This document shows positions 54,490 to 64,000 of a stretch of DNA of 64,000 bases, piece by piece. Each line of letters starts with the position of its first letter. Within the stretch, counting starts at the first letter, position 1. Under the pieces are notes generated by a model. It saw only the letters and a program-made list of their open reading frames with translations, was not told the origin of the DNA and made no database searches. Position numbers and translations under genes: made by a program. This DNA comes from Notospermus geniculatus. Lineage: Eukaryota; Nemertea; Pilidiophora; Heteronemertea; Lineidae. The DNA lies in the NCBI GenBank assembly GCA_002633025.1, contig NMRB01001398.1, positions 62,548-126,547 of the forward strand, written 5' to 3'.

Positions 54490-55325
54490 CAAATCACACG
54501 GCTGAGAAACTTGGAAAGGTAAATAGGTAATTCAATGGTAAAATCATCAAAAGCCGACGCAGGAAATTAGATCTGGATTTTTCCAAAGATTCACGTCATA
54601 AAAATCAAATTGAAGAAGTTAATTCAATAAACATTGTAACAAACGTGAATGTATTGAATTAGCCTAATTAATTTTGCAGAAAATCTGAAAATACTCTTGG
54701 AAATCTTTGAATAGTTTTGGTAATGAAGTTTTGGGTGAAATTCTTCGTGTTCATTATTCGGCTCACTTGGTGACGAAAGATGAAAAGACCGTTTTTACAA
54801 CATTCAAAGACAACCGTTTCTTCTGCGGTTGTGCTTTTTTGCAGCAACATGACTTTGGTTGCTTCTAGCTGATATCTCCAATAGTAAAATGTTGTAGCTC
54901 TAACTGAAATGTGCATGTGCAACAAGTCACTTTTGGGAAACTGACCAACACAAATTAGATGAGTGTCCATCTTCCCTTGAACCATAAAACCGTTATCTAT
55001 GACCAAAGTTTCCTCCGTCATCATCGTCTATTGCCAATGATGGCTTACCAATCTCCTTAGAAGGCCCATCACAGCCACCGCACCCGACAAATCGCCACGA
55101 TATCGTCATAGTTCTTCCTAAATAGAATCTTAGCCGACCCTAGCCACGTATATAATCTAGCTTTAGGTAATAACATATCTTGACAATGACCAGCAACACT
55201 CTATTATATAGAGCTTGTGTTAATAAACTTGAGAGATGCGTGGTATGACATGTATGAATGGCCATTGCGGAGATATACTAGTAGTCAGTTGTGGTACGTC
55301 GTATGTCTGTTTATGACTGCCCATT
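54490..55325. other. No recognised feature
   Basis: A 118-codon minus frame (54668-55024) shows no known domain. No repeat partner was seen. Confidence 0.3.
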
Positions 55326-55329
55326 GAGG

Positions 55330-55428
55330 ACCCTTATTAGACTAGTGGTTACCACATCAACTTAGCAAGCGGCAGGACCAGGGTTCGAATCCTGACATAT
55401 AGGATTTATCATCCCTGGCTCCCTGACC
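55330..55428 (+). mobile_element. SINE-A head, cut off by SINE-E
   Basis: GACTAGTGGTTACCAC (A box) and GGGTTCGAATCC (B box) are intact. It stops at CATCCCTGGCTC, where reversed SINE-E starts. Confidence 0.8.
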
Positions 55429-55429
55429 C

Positions 55430-55665
55430 CTACTTGACCCCGCCTCCGAGCCAATCAGAACTCGTGAAACAAACTGCCGTTCAGCACTTTCTCATCTCTT
55501 CCTGCACACATTGGCAAGGATTTTGATTGGCACGTCGATTAGCCTTCGCACACTGATGATTGGCTGAGGCTCTAACCGCCTCAGAAGCGGGAAATGTGAT
55601 GGATTCAAACCAGGCTAGATTGGCATCAGGCCAGATAGACTGGTGAGAACCAGATGGTGATAAAG
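55430..55665 (-). mobile_element. SINE-E, 5'-truncated
   Basis: It matches 58440-58625 in reverse (GAGCCAATCAGAACTCG, CACGTCGATTAGCC, GATTCAAACCAGGCTAG). Confidence 0.7.
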
Positions 55666-55690
55666 TGACCACACTGATATGAACCTAATA

Positions 55691-55841
55691 GAGGAACTTC
55701 ACGTGACGTCATCATTGACGTCATAATTCGCACGTCAGCCATGTTGGACGTCATTTGAAGCTACGAATGTGTTGGACGTGATGTCCAACATGGCGGCATC
55801 TCGTCACGGCAGTGACGTCACAATCGTCGCTGCACTTCCTC
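55691..55841. mobile_element. TA-flanked foldback with CRE/E-box motifs, member c
   Basis: It starts GAGGAACTTCACGTGACGTCA and ends with the inverse of GAGGAAGTGCA, flanked by TA (55689-55690, 55842-55843). It holds TGACGTCA near both ends and CCATGTTGG / CAACATGGCGGC inside. Confidence 0.75.
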
Positions 55842-55858
55842 TATAGCTAGCTGCCTAT

Positions 55859-56236
55859 TAAACTCCCTACACAGTTGTGTACCACGCCCCCTTCAGTTTA
55901 CCCGCTACCCGCTCTCCACAACTGCTTAATTCGCCGCGTTTGGTCAACAGATGGCGCCGAGAGAGTCGACCAATGAGAGCACTGAGCAACCGGTAACTAA
56001 GCTGGCCTGAGACACTTTTTCATTGGCCAAACGGTTTATAGCCATGGTAGCACATGAACATCCGTTGCCAATGGGCCAAAGAGTTCTGAAAGCAGCGTGC
56101 TGATAGGCTGTAAAATTCGCGCCAGGCCCTGACGCCATCTGTTGACCAAACCCGGCGATTTCCACGAAGTAAAGCAGTTGTGGAGAGCGAGTAAACCGAA
56201 GGGGGGGGGGCGACTCACAACTGCGTAGGAAGTTTA
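55859..56236. mobile_element. MITE with 9-bp GCTGCCTAT duplication
   Basis: The arms TAAACTCCCTACACAGTTGTG and (inverse) TAAACTTCCTACGCAGTTGTG continue through GTTTACCCGC and CTCTCCACAACTGCTT. GCTGCCTAT is at 55850-55858 and 56237-56245. Confidence 0.85.
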
Positions 56237-56246
56237 GCTGCCTATA

Positions 56247-56409
56247 GAGGCTATGCACGTGACGTCATCAGCGAGGTGACGCCATGTTGGATGGAACGTT
56301 GTGACATGCTGACGCAGTGCATCTGACCACGTGCTCCGTCCATTTTCCATCCAACACGTGGCGTCATACCCATTGATGACGTCATTTGATGACGTCAATG
56401 CATAGCCTC
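56247..56409. mobile_element. TA-flanked foldback with CRE/E-box motifs, member d
   Basis: The ends GAGGCTATGCACGTGACGTCA and (inverse) GAGGCTATGCATTGACGTCA lie between TA (56245-56246, 56410-56411). It contains GCCATGTTGGATGG and the inverse CCATCCAACACGTGGCG. Confidence 0.85.
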
Positions 56410-56411
56410 TA

Positions 56412-56855
56412 TAGGGTCCGTTTAACCATCAAAGCGCCAACTTTTGACCAGTTAATTTCTAAGTCAATCAACTACACCCCCACTGACTACAAATGGACAC
56501 AACGACGTCATCACTGAAGTGCAGATTGGAAGACTTCCGTCCATTTTGATTGACAGCTGCGAGGGATCAGATAGAAAATCCTTGGTATATTTAGATAATC
56601 ACGTTTGAGTAGAACGAACAGTTTAGATTTTCGAATCATTTCCTGGCATCATATTCTATTCAGAAATGTATGGATCGATTTGGATTTAGGAAATGGGCGA
56701 TGTTATCTACGTTAAGTCTGTTAGATTTACGAAATAGAGCTTTATGGAGGTTCGATAGGCAAGCAACGGCACATTGCCAGTGTTTGAATTATGTTTAGTA
56801 TTTTCCGAAACTGTCTGATTACAATATCTCGGCATTGCTCAGAAACTCAGACTCT
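56412..56855. other. No recognised feature
   Basis: No gene or repeat partner was found. Confidence 0.35.
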
Positions 56856-56861
56856 TGCAGC

Positions 56862-57155
56862 ATCAATAGCCTAGTGGTTATCATGGCGCTTGGCAAGTGG
56901 CAGGTGGTAGTTCAAATCCAGCCTTGGCCATATGAGCTGTTTCTTATGGTCATTCAGACACAATCCGTTCAAGTCACTCTTCATGTCCGTCGCATGGGTC
57001 ACCTGTGGTGCCTTGTATCTACCTTGTACCTTTGCAAGGGCAATTGAAAGACCCAATTCAAGTGAGGAACGTGAGCAGCTTGAAATGGTCTCCCTCATGC
57101 TTACCAGGGCGAAGAGCATTCGGCTTTGGCCCTGATGAAAAAATTCAATACAATT
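56862..57155 (+). mobile_element. SINE-A, near full length
   Basis: AATAGCCTAGTGGTTATCA matches the A box well. The B box is degraded (AGTTCAAATCC), with about 50 extra bases after the head. The tail is CCTGATGAAAAAATTC. Confidence 0.85.
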
Positions 57156-57182
57156 TATTGGCTCGTATTGTAATAGCCTCAG

Positions 57183-57440
57183 AGTTAACGAACCGACCTT
57201 ATCGGTCAGGAACTCCAGTATGCTCATTTGCCATGGTCTAATCGAAACTCAACAAACCCAATACCGGCATCTACTAATGCTAATTCTACGAAGTAACAAG
57301 GTCAACACCAACCTAAAAGTTAACGAACAACCATACCGATGTGGAACTCCAGTATGCTAATATACCAATGCCTAATCGGAACTCAACAAACTCAATACTG
57401 GCGTCTACCGATGCTAATTTTGTGAAGTATCCAACGCTCT
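57183..57440 (+). repeat. Tandem duplication, 135-bp unit
   Basis: AGTTAACGAAC at 57183 and 57318, then GGAACTCCAGTATGCT and ACTCAACAAACYCAATAC in both. Two units, about 80% alike. Confidence 0.75.
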
Positions 57441-57670
57441 CATGCCATTACCTTCAAGAAGACGGCAAATACCGGCGTAGCACCCTGATTATCCACTCGA
57501 AGTAACGAGGTCTCTTCGCGTCTTGGCGACACCGACGATCAAATTACATCACCGACGATGAGGATGGAAATTCGTCAAGATGGTAGACATCAAGATGTCC
57601 GCACGTAGAGGTTGACTAAATAGGAAGTCGAGACGCCAAGTGGGAATGCAAATGAGCAGTTATTCTTGGA

Positions 57671-57860
57671 GCCTTGATTGCCCAGGTGTTATCATGTCTG
57701 CTTACATGGCTTAGCAAGCGGCAGGTCTTGGGTTCGAATCCAGCCTGGGCCATATGGGATTAATCATCCCTGGCTCTTCACATCCACTGCGTATGACAGT
57801 GCCTTGTACCTTGTTCCATGTGCCTTTGCAAGGGCAAGTAATAGACCCCATCCAAGTATT
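57671..57860 (+). mobile_element. SINE-A head and part of the body
   Basis: GCAGGTCTTGGGTTCGAATCC and CATATGGGATTAATCATC are canonical. It stops at CCATCCAAGTATTG. Confidence 0.85.
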
Positions 57861-57881
57861 GTCTTATATTATGGATACTGC

Positions 57882-58192
57882 CATCAGGGTCGAAGCCAAA
57901 GCATTCTTGGTCCTGGTAAGTATGGAAGAGGCCACCTCAAGCTACTCATGTTCTTCATCAAGGCCAAACCAAAGCATTATTGACCCTGGTAAGTATGGAA
58001 GAGTCCTTCTCAAGCTATTCGTGTTTTTCACTTGGATTGGGTCTTTTACTTGCCTTTGCAAAGGTACAAGTTACAAGGCACCATAGCTTACTGTCCGGTG
58101 TGATGGACACAAGGTCCAGGCTGGATTCGAATCCAGGACCTGCTGCTTGCTAAGCGGATGTGATAACCACTTTGCCATCAGTGCTACTCAAG
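57882..58192 (-). mobile_element. SINE-A, inverted partner with a duplicated tail block
   Basis: Tail and start of body occur twice (57882-57955 and 57956-58010), then body and head with GGATTCGAATCCAGGACC. With the previous copy it forms a loose palindrome. Confidence 0.85.
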
Positions 58193-58304
58193 AATGTTGT
58201 TCAATGTTCCCAGTATACACAGAGCTTTAGGAAAGAGATTGTTTGGACTACTCGCAAGGTACTGATGGACACCTCGTTTAACATGGTCATTGAACCATCT
58301 TTTT

Positions 58305-58630
58305 TTGAAGACAGGGATTTTGCCTTGTGGTTAAGGCGTGCTGCCCCTGAGTGCTGGCGCTCGATGCCAAATGCGAGGGTCCGAATCCAGCCATCTGGTG
58401 CTCACCAGTCTATCTGGCCTGACGGCCATCCAGCCTGGTTCGAATCCATCACATTTGCCGTTTCTGAGGGGGTGAGAGCCTCAGCCAATCATCGGGGCGC
58501 AAAGGAAAATCGACGTGCCAATCAAAATCCATGTTACAAATTTGAGCGTGAAGAGCAAAGGAAGTGTCCAACGGTGATTTGTTTCGCGAGTTCTGATTGG
58601 CTCAGAGGCAGGGTCAAGTAGGGGTCAGGT
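58305..58630 (+). mobile_element. SINE-E, near full length
   Basis: The tRNA-like head has TTGCCTTGTGGTTAAGGC (A box) and GGGTCCGAATCC (B box, 58379-58390), then a second GGTTCGAATCC at 58438. The body includes GATTGGCTC and the end GGGTCAAGTAGGGGTCAGG. Confidence 0.7.
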
Positions 58631-58639
58631 TCATTAATA

Positions 58640-59600
58640 ATTTATGCATTAACGGAAAAGATGACATGATTCGGACAAGGCTAAAGACGGAGTCGATAGC
58701 CTTGTTTGGACAAGATGAATCCAGCAGGAAGCGATGTCTTTCACCTTAGAAACCCGTTACTATTCATGTTCTTTAGAAAAGTAGAATATTAGATTTCCAG
58801 TCATACTTATAATACTTATATCCTAATACCATCATCAATAGGAAATTGTCTGGTCCTGATAGGGTAGTGTTGCGATGTATCATCCAGAATGGCCACAAAA
58901 GACTCCATTAGTGATCTACAATAGCTATCATACAGCACTGATTAGCACCTGATAGTAGTTTTTATGGGTTCCAACCCTAGAACTCGATAAGGTGATCCGA
59001 TGACAGCCATTTCCAGTCATTGGAAAAAAGTGAGTTGCTTATTTGTGCTGGTAAGTCTTTGGAAGGGTAAATCGGTAGCTGGTCGACTGAGATAGCGGAA
59101 GATATACAGGTGTGGCGGTAGTGATAGTTGAGAGGTGAATGTCCTAGCACAATTCATTTGCAAGTTGTTGGAAGGCAAAGTGCTACTTGTAGCTACAGTG
59201 GAACTGACTGAGGTGGAGACAGCAAGCCTTTAGATTCACCCAAAGAAACGACGCAACAATTCGGCCCCAAAATTAGCGCCGCCAAATGTCCCTGAATTCG
59301 ATGCAAAATGTGCCCAAGTTATCCTGAAGTGACAAAGTCAAAAAGTTCCAAACGTAAAGATTTTATAACCGAAAGTGTTTGTCTCTGGCAAGAATCTGAA
59401 GGCCTGGGGAGACTTAGTACTGATATCCAAAGAAGGTAAATGTGGCAAAATAGATTTGCAACTTTTTAAAGGTTGATTGCTTGTTGAAGGATCAAGATAG
59501 AGAATGAACTACAGATGTGGTAGTAGTGATAGTCCAGAGATGAATGTCACTGCATAATAAGTGTTGAATTGCTTGAAGGCTATTCGGTAGCTTCAGGGTT
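58640..59600. other. No gene; one diverged duplicated block
   Basis: ACAGGTGTGGCGGTAGTGATAG at 59106 resembles ACAGATGTGGTAGTAGTGATAG at 59510, with similar sequence after each. Otherwise nothing was recognised. Confidence 0.35.
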
Positions 59601-59624
59601 TTAGTTAACAAAACAGGCTTCCAC

Positions 59625-59800
59625 TGATTACGAGTGGAAATATGCCTTTTACCATTGGGAGCATGGTTAACTGACGGAACAGCCTTCCACTACATCACAG
59701 TGTACTTCAGAGTACAGGAGAGAGCTATTACCTCAATCAACCATTCTCCCACTTTCCACAAGTGGAGAAACTGCTTTGTACCATTGAAGAGCAATACCTT
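59625..59800. repeat. Foldback related to 24550-24722
   Basis: TGCCTTTTACCATTGGGAG and the inverted ACTGCTTTGTACCATTGAAG region share layout with the 24.6-kb element, including GTGTACTTCAGAGTAC in the centre. Confidence 0.45.
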
Positions 59801-60221
59801 CTTAGCACAGACTTCCCCTTGACATGCTTGAAGTCCTTAGGAATTCCAGTCTCTCTTAATTGCATCTCGCTGGAAACCGTAACGACTCCGACATGAAGTA
59901 TGTGGCGGACATTTTGCAATAGTTTCTGCAAATCCGGAAGCGGGGGTCATTAGTGTTACCGGAGTCAGTCATGGGTGGCCTTATGGGAATACTTGAGACT
60001 GACGGTAAGAGGTCTTTAGCGCAACGTACGACTGTCGTGAATTTTAAATGTACTTGGTATGAATATACTTCGGCTTCGTTCAACAGGTTGTTGCAACTCT
60101 TGGAATAGCTTGGCAAAGAATGCCTAGTGGTTCATGTTCGCTAAGGAGCCGGCATGTCTGTGGTTCGATACAATGGCTGCTTATGTTAATTGTGAGGTCA
60201 GGGGTTATGGATGACTTTAGA

Positions 60222-61135
60222 CCAGGGCCCAGTTGCACAAAGAATCTTAAGTCTAAGAAAAAACTTAAGTCTGAAATGAAGCTATCAGATTTGCTGAAAC
60301 CTGGGCCCGGTTTCACAAAGAATCTTAAGTCAGTTTTGTTGACTTAAGCCTCAATTTACCTGGCTTAGGCCTAAGTCTGCAGTTCTCAAAAAAACTTAAG
60401 CCAAAAAAGTGTCTTAAAGTTAAGACGGGTAGCTAGGAGGCTTAAGTCAGCTGGATTTGACTTAAATATGGCTGCCCTCTTGAGAAACTTCCCACTTCGC
60501 GAATATTTTTGTGTGTATCTAGGCCTGGGTTCCCCCTTAGGAGTCTCAACGCACTTCATGACCCCACTTACGCTGAATTGTTGACGTTGTGTGACCCTAT
60601 GCCGCGCCGCGTCATGATTCTTTCAGTCAGTGCGAGGATTTCGTGTTGGATGTCGCAGTCCACTGTTGCAGGCTTGATGGGCCTAGGCCTGCACACATCA
60701 TGACCATGCATGCATGATGACGTTGATGTTCATCCACCCGAAGTCTCCCCGTCCAGAACTATGGCCAAAGTGGTAGGCAATGCATGAATGTGGCTTCGTT
60801 TAGGCCTAGGTGGGCGTTTGCTTTGAGAATCTGCCATTTTGAGTGTTTACACTGGTGACCATGGTGACCGGATCATGTGACTCGTCATGTGATTCGCTTT
60901 CTCACCTCCTTTCGGGAAAGAGTTCCATTTCTGCATGACTTAAGTCACAGGCTACTGACTTAGCTGAGTCAGACTTTAGTCGCTTTGTGAAATGGGCTTA
61001 AGTCAGTGTCTTAGCTTAGCCAAAAATAGTGACTTAAGCCTACTGACTTAAGATTCTTTGTGAAACCGGGCCCAGGTCACATGATGACTTAAGTCAAACT
61101 TTAGACTTAAGATTCTTTGTGAAACTGGGCCCTGG
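60222..61135. mobile_element. Outer foldback of a compound element
   Basis: The ends CCAGGGCCCAGTTGCACAAAG and (inverse) CCAGGGCCCAGTTTCACAAAG continue as AATCTTAAGTCTA. They enclose a second, related pair of ends. Confidence 0.75.
60300..61076. mobile_element. Inner foldback, CCTGGGCCCGGTTTCACAAAG ends
   Basis: The inverted ends match over about 35 bases (to AATCTTAAGTCAG). The interior is rich in CTTAAG and ACTTAAG motifs. No clear target duplication was found. Confidence 0.75.
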
Positions 61136-61181
61136 TTTGCATGGCTTGAAACAAGTAGTGGTATAATGATGATAATAGGAA

Positions 61182-61284
61182 GGTTTCACAAGCGCCCGGT
61201 TAGGCCCTATGACGACGTTTATCTATTGTGTGGGTATACCCAGGTAAACGTCGTCGTATGGCCTAACCGGGCGCTTGCGAAACC
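61182..61284. mobile_element. Hairpin MITE, GGTTTCACAAGCGCCCGG ends
   Basis: The arms pair over about 45 bases (to GACGACGTTTA) around a loop with GGGTATACCC. Confidence 0.8.
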
Positions 61285-61349
61285 AGTCCCTAATGCGAAA
61301 CTTTTAGATTACACCTTCCACAGTCTCAAAGCACTTCACGCCATTACCG

Positions 61350-61541
61350 AATTGTGACCCGTGAAGTAAAATGAGTCGGAATGCACACAGAAGACCCACG
61401 GTGACACCAACGGTTTGTTGATTTCAGGATTGTCTGCCCATTGTGAAATTTGACTTTGTCCATTTCTGTAATTGTTCTCTGGTGTCATCTTGAGTCTTCT
61501 TTCCGGTGCATTCCGACTCATTTTGCTGTCACGGGTCACAA
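61350..61541. mobile_element. TGTGACC-tipped MITE, copy 3, inside a SINE-C-like body
   Basis: The ends TGTGACCCGTGAAG and CACGGGTCACA flank a body matching 10129-10327. The host sequence (GCACTTCACGCCATTACC and CTCCAGAAACCTTTTAGGG) is the dispersed SINE-C body. Confidence 0.75.
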
Positions 61542-61629
61542 TTGTCTCCAGAAACCTTTTAGGGAACTCAAAGAGCAACATATGCAGTGCATCACGTGAT
61601 CCATTCAGACCAGGAGAGCATGAAATAGC

Positions 61630-62018
61630 AACCAGGCCAAAATGAACCCACTGCCACCTGTCACAATTCTTAGACTCAACTACATGTACATTGCCACCCC
61701 TCTTCTCCTGAGCAGCCACACGTGATACGTCCAGGCTTCAAAGGGTTACTAACTGCGGCAAACGGCAAAAGGCATTTGCCTTGTTTTATTATGCTTCAGT
61801 GCTTATTAGTAGCAATTTAATTAACTCCCGCGCAAAGATCAAATACGTGGGGAAGTTCTACCACGTTGGAGAGCTCTTCATCGTGTGGGAGGCTGATGTG
61901 TCAAATTAGCAATTTATGGAGAGAATGCGGTAGTGATATCCTCGTCCCCTTTCACAAGTATTCATGCAAGAAATTCGCTCTATGTACGTGAAGTATATAA
62001 GTGTTGGTTACTGGGGGG
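61630..62018. other. No recognised feature
   Basis: No gene or repeat was recognised before the G-run and single N at 62016-62033. Confidence 0.3.
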
Positions 62019-62034
62019 GGGGGGGGGGGGAANA

Positions 62035-62570
62035 ATGCTGATGTCAGGTCACACTGCGATTGCCTGCGCTGCGACGGAACAGTCGGCATCAGGTGTCGCA
62101 ATCATGGTCAGGTCACAAAAATGTGAAGTGTGTACGATCATTGTGGAACAAGCAGCATCAGCGCGTAGGGAATCGTAACTCGAGTTGGGTCGACTGTGAA
62201 TGGACTACACCCATCGCAATGACACAGAAGTTAAATAGGTTCAACTCTTGCGATTCGTGATCGTTTTGATCGGCGACTGATCCCGATCGTCGTAACTGAG
62301 ACGCAAATGTATGTCATGTCACACCATATCGGCGACTGATTTGTTCCACGCTGTCATGCCTCAGACGCAAAGTCATCCAGAAAAGTCAGCCTGCGCCTGT
62401 TCTGTGCCATCGCAAGGTCGACCGGACAATATAGCCATAATGCTGATCAGGTCACACTACGATTGCCTGTGCTGCGATAGAACAGTCGGCATCAAGTGAT
62501 GAAAATCGTGGTCAGGTCGAAAAAGTAAAATTGTGCGCTCATCTTAAACAGGCAAGCCAGACATCAGCAA
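62035..62570 (+). mobile_element. CAGGTCAC/GCGATTGCCTG MITE plus a partial tandem copy
   Basis: A full copy (AATGCTGATGTCAGGTC.. to CATCGCAAGGTCGACC) is followed at 62438 by the start of a second copy (AATGCTGATCAGGTCACAC). Confidence 0.7.
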
Positions 62571-62574
62571 TAAG

Positions 62575-63105
62575 TTGTGATTGACGACATTCCACTTTTT
62601 ATGATTTATTCATGCCTTCTCACGCCTTTTCCACAAAAACTTTTTTCAATTCAATCCACATTTGGACAATCCCCTGTTGATTCGACGCACATTAAAAGTT
62701 AAAAAAATTTCAAATTTTCCAAAGAGTTATTTCGTAAGTTGCTGAAATCACATCTTGGGCAATGCATCTTGGGAAGAAAATCTCGTCAGATTCAGACAAA
62801 AATTGGTCGTTTTCATGTCGAAAACGATTACGTTACTTCAAATCCATCAACAGACATCTTTTTGATATCATTTACCAGGATAGACTCGCATTTAAATCGC
62901 TTCTTACCCAATAAAACGTAACCACAAAGGTATTTAAGAAACTTTGCTTTATTAAAGCCGACGATTAGGCAGTTTCGACAAATAGGTTTTGACAAATTGT
63001 TTTTTTCCTTGCAACAAAATGAAATGCTAGCGACCGCAGCTGTAAAACATGGCGACGGCTGGAACACTAACGTTGCTGATCACGTGAATGTGTACTAACA
63101 AGTTT
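62575..63105. other. No recognised feature
   Basis: AT-rich single-copy-looking DNA with no gene recognised. Confidence 0.35.
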
Positions 63106-63107
63106 TT

Positions 63108-63325
63108 ACAAGTGGTTGGTTTGAATCCAGCCTGTGCTATGGGCTGTATGCTCCAATGAAGATTATCTTGAACTCAGGTTCTGAGCCACAACTTTTCAAT
63201 TGTCAGATCATACCCTGGCAAACCTGAACAATTGAAAAGCTGTGGCTCAACCTGAGTTCAAGATAATCTTCGTTGGTGCATACAGCCCTAGGGGACTAAC
63301 CATCCCTGGCTCTTCACATCCGGCT
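63108..63325 (+). mobile_element. SINE-A head, interrupted by a hairpin MITE
   Basis: AGTGGTTGGTTTGAATCCAGC (B box) reaches CTGTGCTAT, then resumes after the insert with ACTAACCATCCCTGGCTC. Confidence 0.8.
63141..63288. mobile_element. Hairpin MITE, GGGCTGTATGC ends, inside SINE-A
   Basis: The arms pair over about 60 bases, including GAAGATTATCTTGAACTCAGG and TTTTCAATTGT. The flanks TAT and TAG suggest a TA duplication. Confidence 0.8.
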
Positions 63326-63329
63326 AATC

Positions 63330-63865
63330 TATACAATAAGAGGGAAGACGGTGCAGATTTGTTACACTCCTTCTGGAGATTGGGCATCATCCAAGTCATG
63401 AATGGTGATGTGATGTGTAGGCCAGGTATCAGTCTGTGTTTATAGCAATTAAAAACCGGGAAAAAATTGGTTCCAAGATGGTTCTGACAGGAAAATCCTT
63501 TGGTGACCTGGAATTCTATTTTTACATTGTGGAGGGATTCCCCCAATTGTCTCGACTTGCTGACTGTGTGACCCCGTTCCTGTTACAAAGGCAGTGGAAT
63601 GGCCTAGATCCAGACTCCTCTTATCAGAGAAACAGTGCAGTGGGCAACCTACGATGAACTCCTTCAGACTGGCAGAAGTATACAAATGCAGCTGGCATGC
63701 CAAGTGGCAAAGTGGCAATGAGATTACTGCATAACCTTATTTGCTGTACTCATCCCACAAAATTCTGCAAAATACATGTGCTCCAATAAAAACACCCTCC
63801 CGACAACACAACCGTAGAACGGGTAACATGCTAGTGGTAGAATAAGCCTTGTACCGGTGAATTTG
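63330..63865. other. No recognised feature
   Basis: Two overlapping short frames on opposite strands have no known motif. Confidence 0.3.
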
Positions 63866-63869
63866 TATG

Positions 63870-63980
63870 CGCACAGGTCACCCATCCACGTAGTGATCGC
63901 ACTCTCCGCTGCTTAACTTCTAGCTCCGAGGCCAATGCGCTAAATACTAGGCCATAAAGGAAATCCTCCATGGCCGTACC
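63870..63980 (-). mobile_element. tRNA/5S-like composite SINE head, copy 2
   Basis: On the minus strand: TACGGCCATGG, GGCCTAGTATTTAGCGC (tRNA A-box-like), CTCGGAGCTAGAAGTTAAGC, then ACTACGTGGATGGGTGACC, which closely resembles the 5S internal control region. Confidence 0.65.
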
Positions 63981-64000
63981 GTACCGTATTCTAGTAGCTA

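Overview
The window looks like gene-poor DNA from an animal nuclear genome, probably a marine invertebrate and plausibly a deuterostome (echinoderm, hemichordate or cephalochordate). Four things point that way: an intron-bearing natriuretic-peptide-receptor-like exon, no operon-like gene packing, several tRNA-derived SINE families, and a very dense load of short non-autonomous DNA transposons (MITEs and foldbacks). The phylum is an inference and I cannot fix the species. Most open frames are repeat shadows.

Only one protein-coding segment is convincing: the first coding exon of a receptor with an extracellular ANF-receptor ligand-binding domain (minus strand, 22366 to 21529). It ends in a strong phase-1 splice donor. 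A good splice acceptor and a 9-codon upstream frame lie just 5' of the start. No further exon could be recognised in the 21.5 kb below it.

The rest is a layered mosaic of repeats. About 28 copies or fragments of one tRNA-derived SINE (called SINE-A here) run through the window in both orientations. Ten insertions from at least seven other element families sit inside SINE-A copies. Because the SINE consensus is visible within the window, many target-site duplications can be read directly: TTA/TAA, TTAA, TA, CA, 5 bp, 8 bp and 9 bp. Other SINE families are at 1-250 (SINE-B), 5670-5942 (SINE-C, with a doubled B box), 55430-55665 and 58305-58630 (SINE-E), and two tRNA/5S-like composites near 3.4 and 63.9 kb.

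Region by region: 0-2.4 kb is a SINE and an imperfect tandem duplication with a MITE in one copy. 2.4-12 kb is foldback elements and a large TTA/TAA-type MITE. 12-19 kb is SINE-A clusters and a 668-bp inverted-repeat element. 21.5-22.4 kb is the receptor exon. 22.5-36 kb is mariner-like, piggyBac-like and Harbinger-like MITEs. 41.8-44.2 kb holds two kinds of tandem array, GCAGTCC-rich and a 42-bp minisatellite. 46-58 kb is nested SINE-A copies and four foldbacks carrying CRE/E-box motifs. 58-64 kb is a compound foldback and more MITEs.

The nearest thing to a new system is the set of element families with clear boundaries but no visible transposase. These are hairpins with 9-bp duplications, a CAGGG-tipped family with 5-bp duplications and A/T cores, TA-flanked foldbacks that disperse CACGTGACGTCA sites, and a repeat whose conserved core resembles a hammerhead ribozyme.
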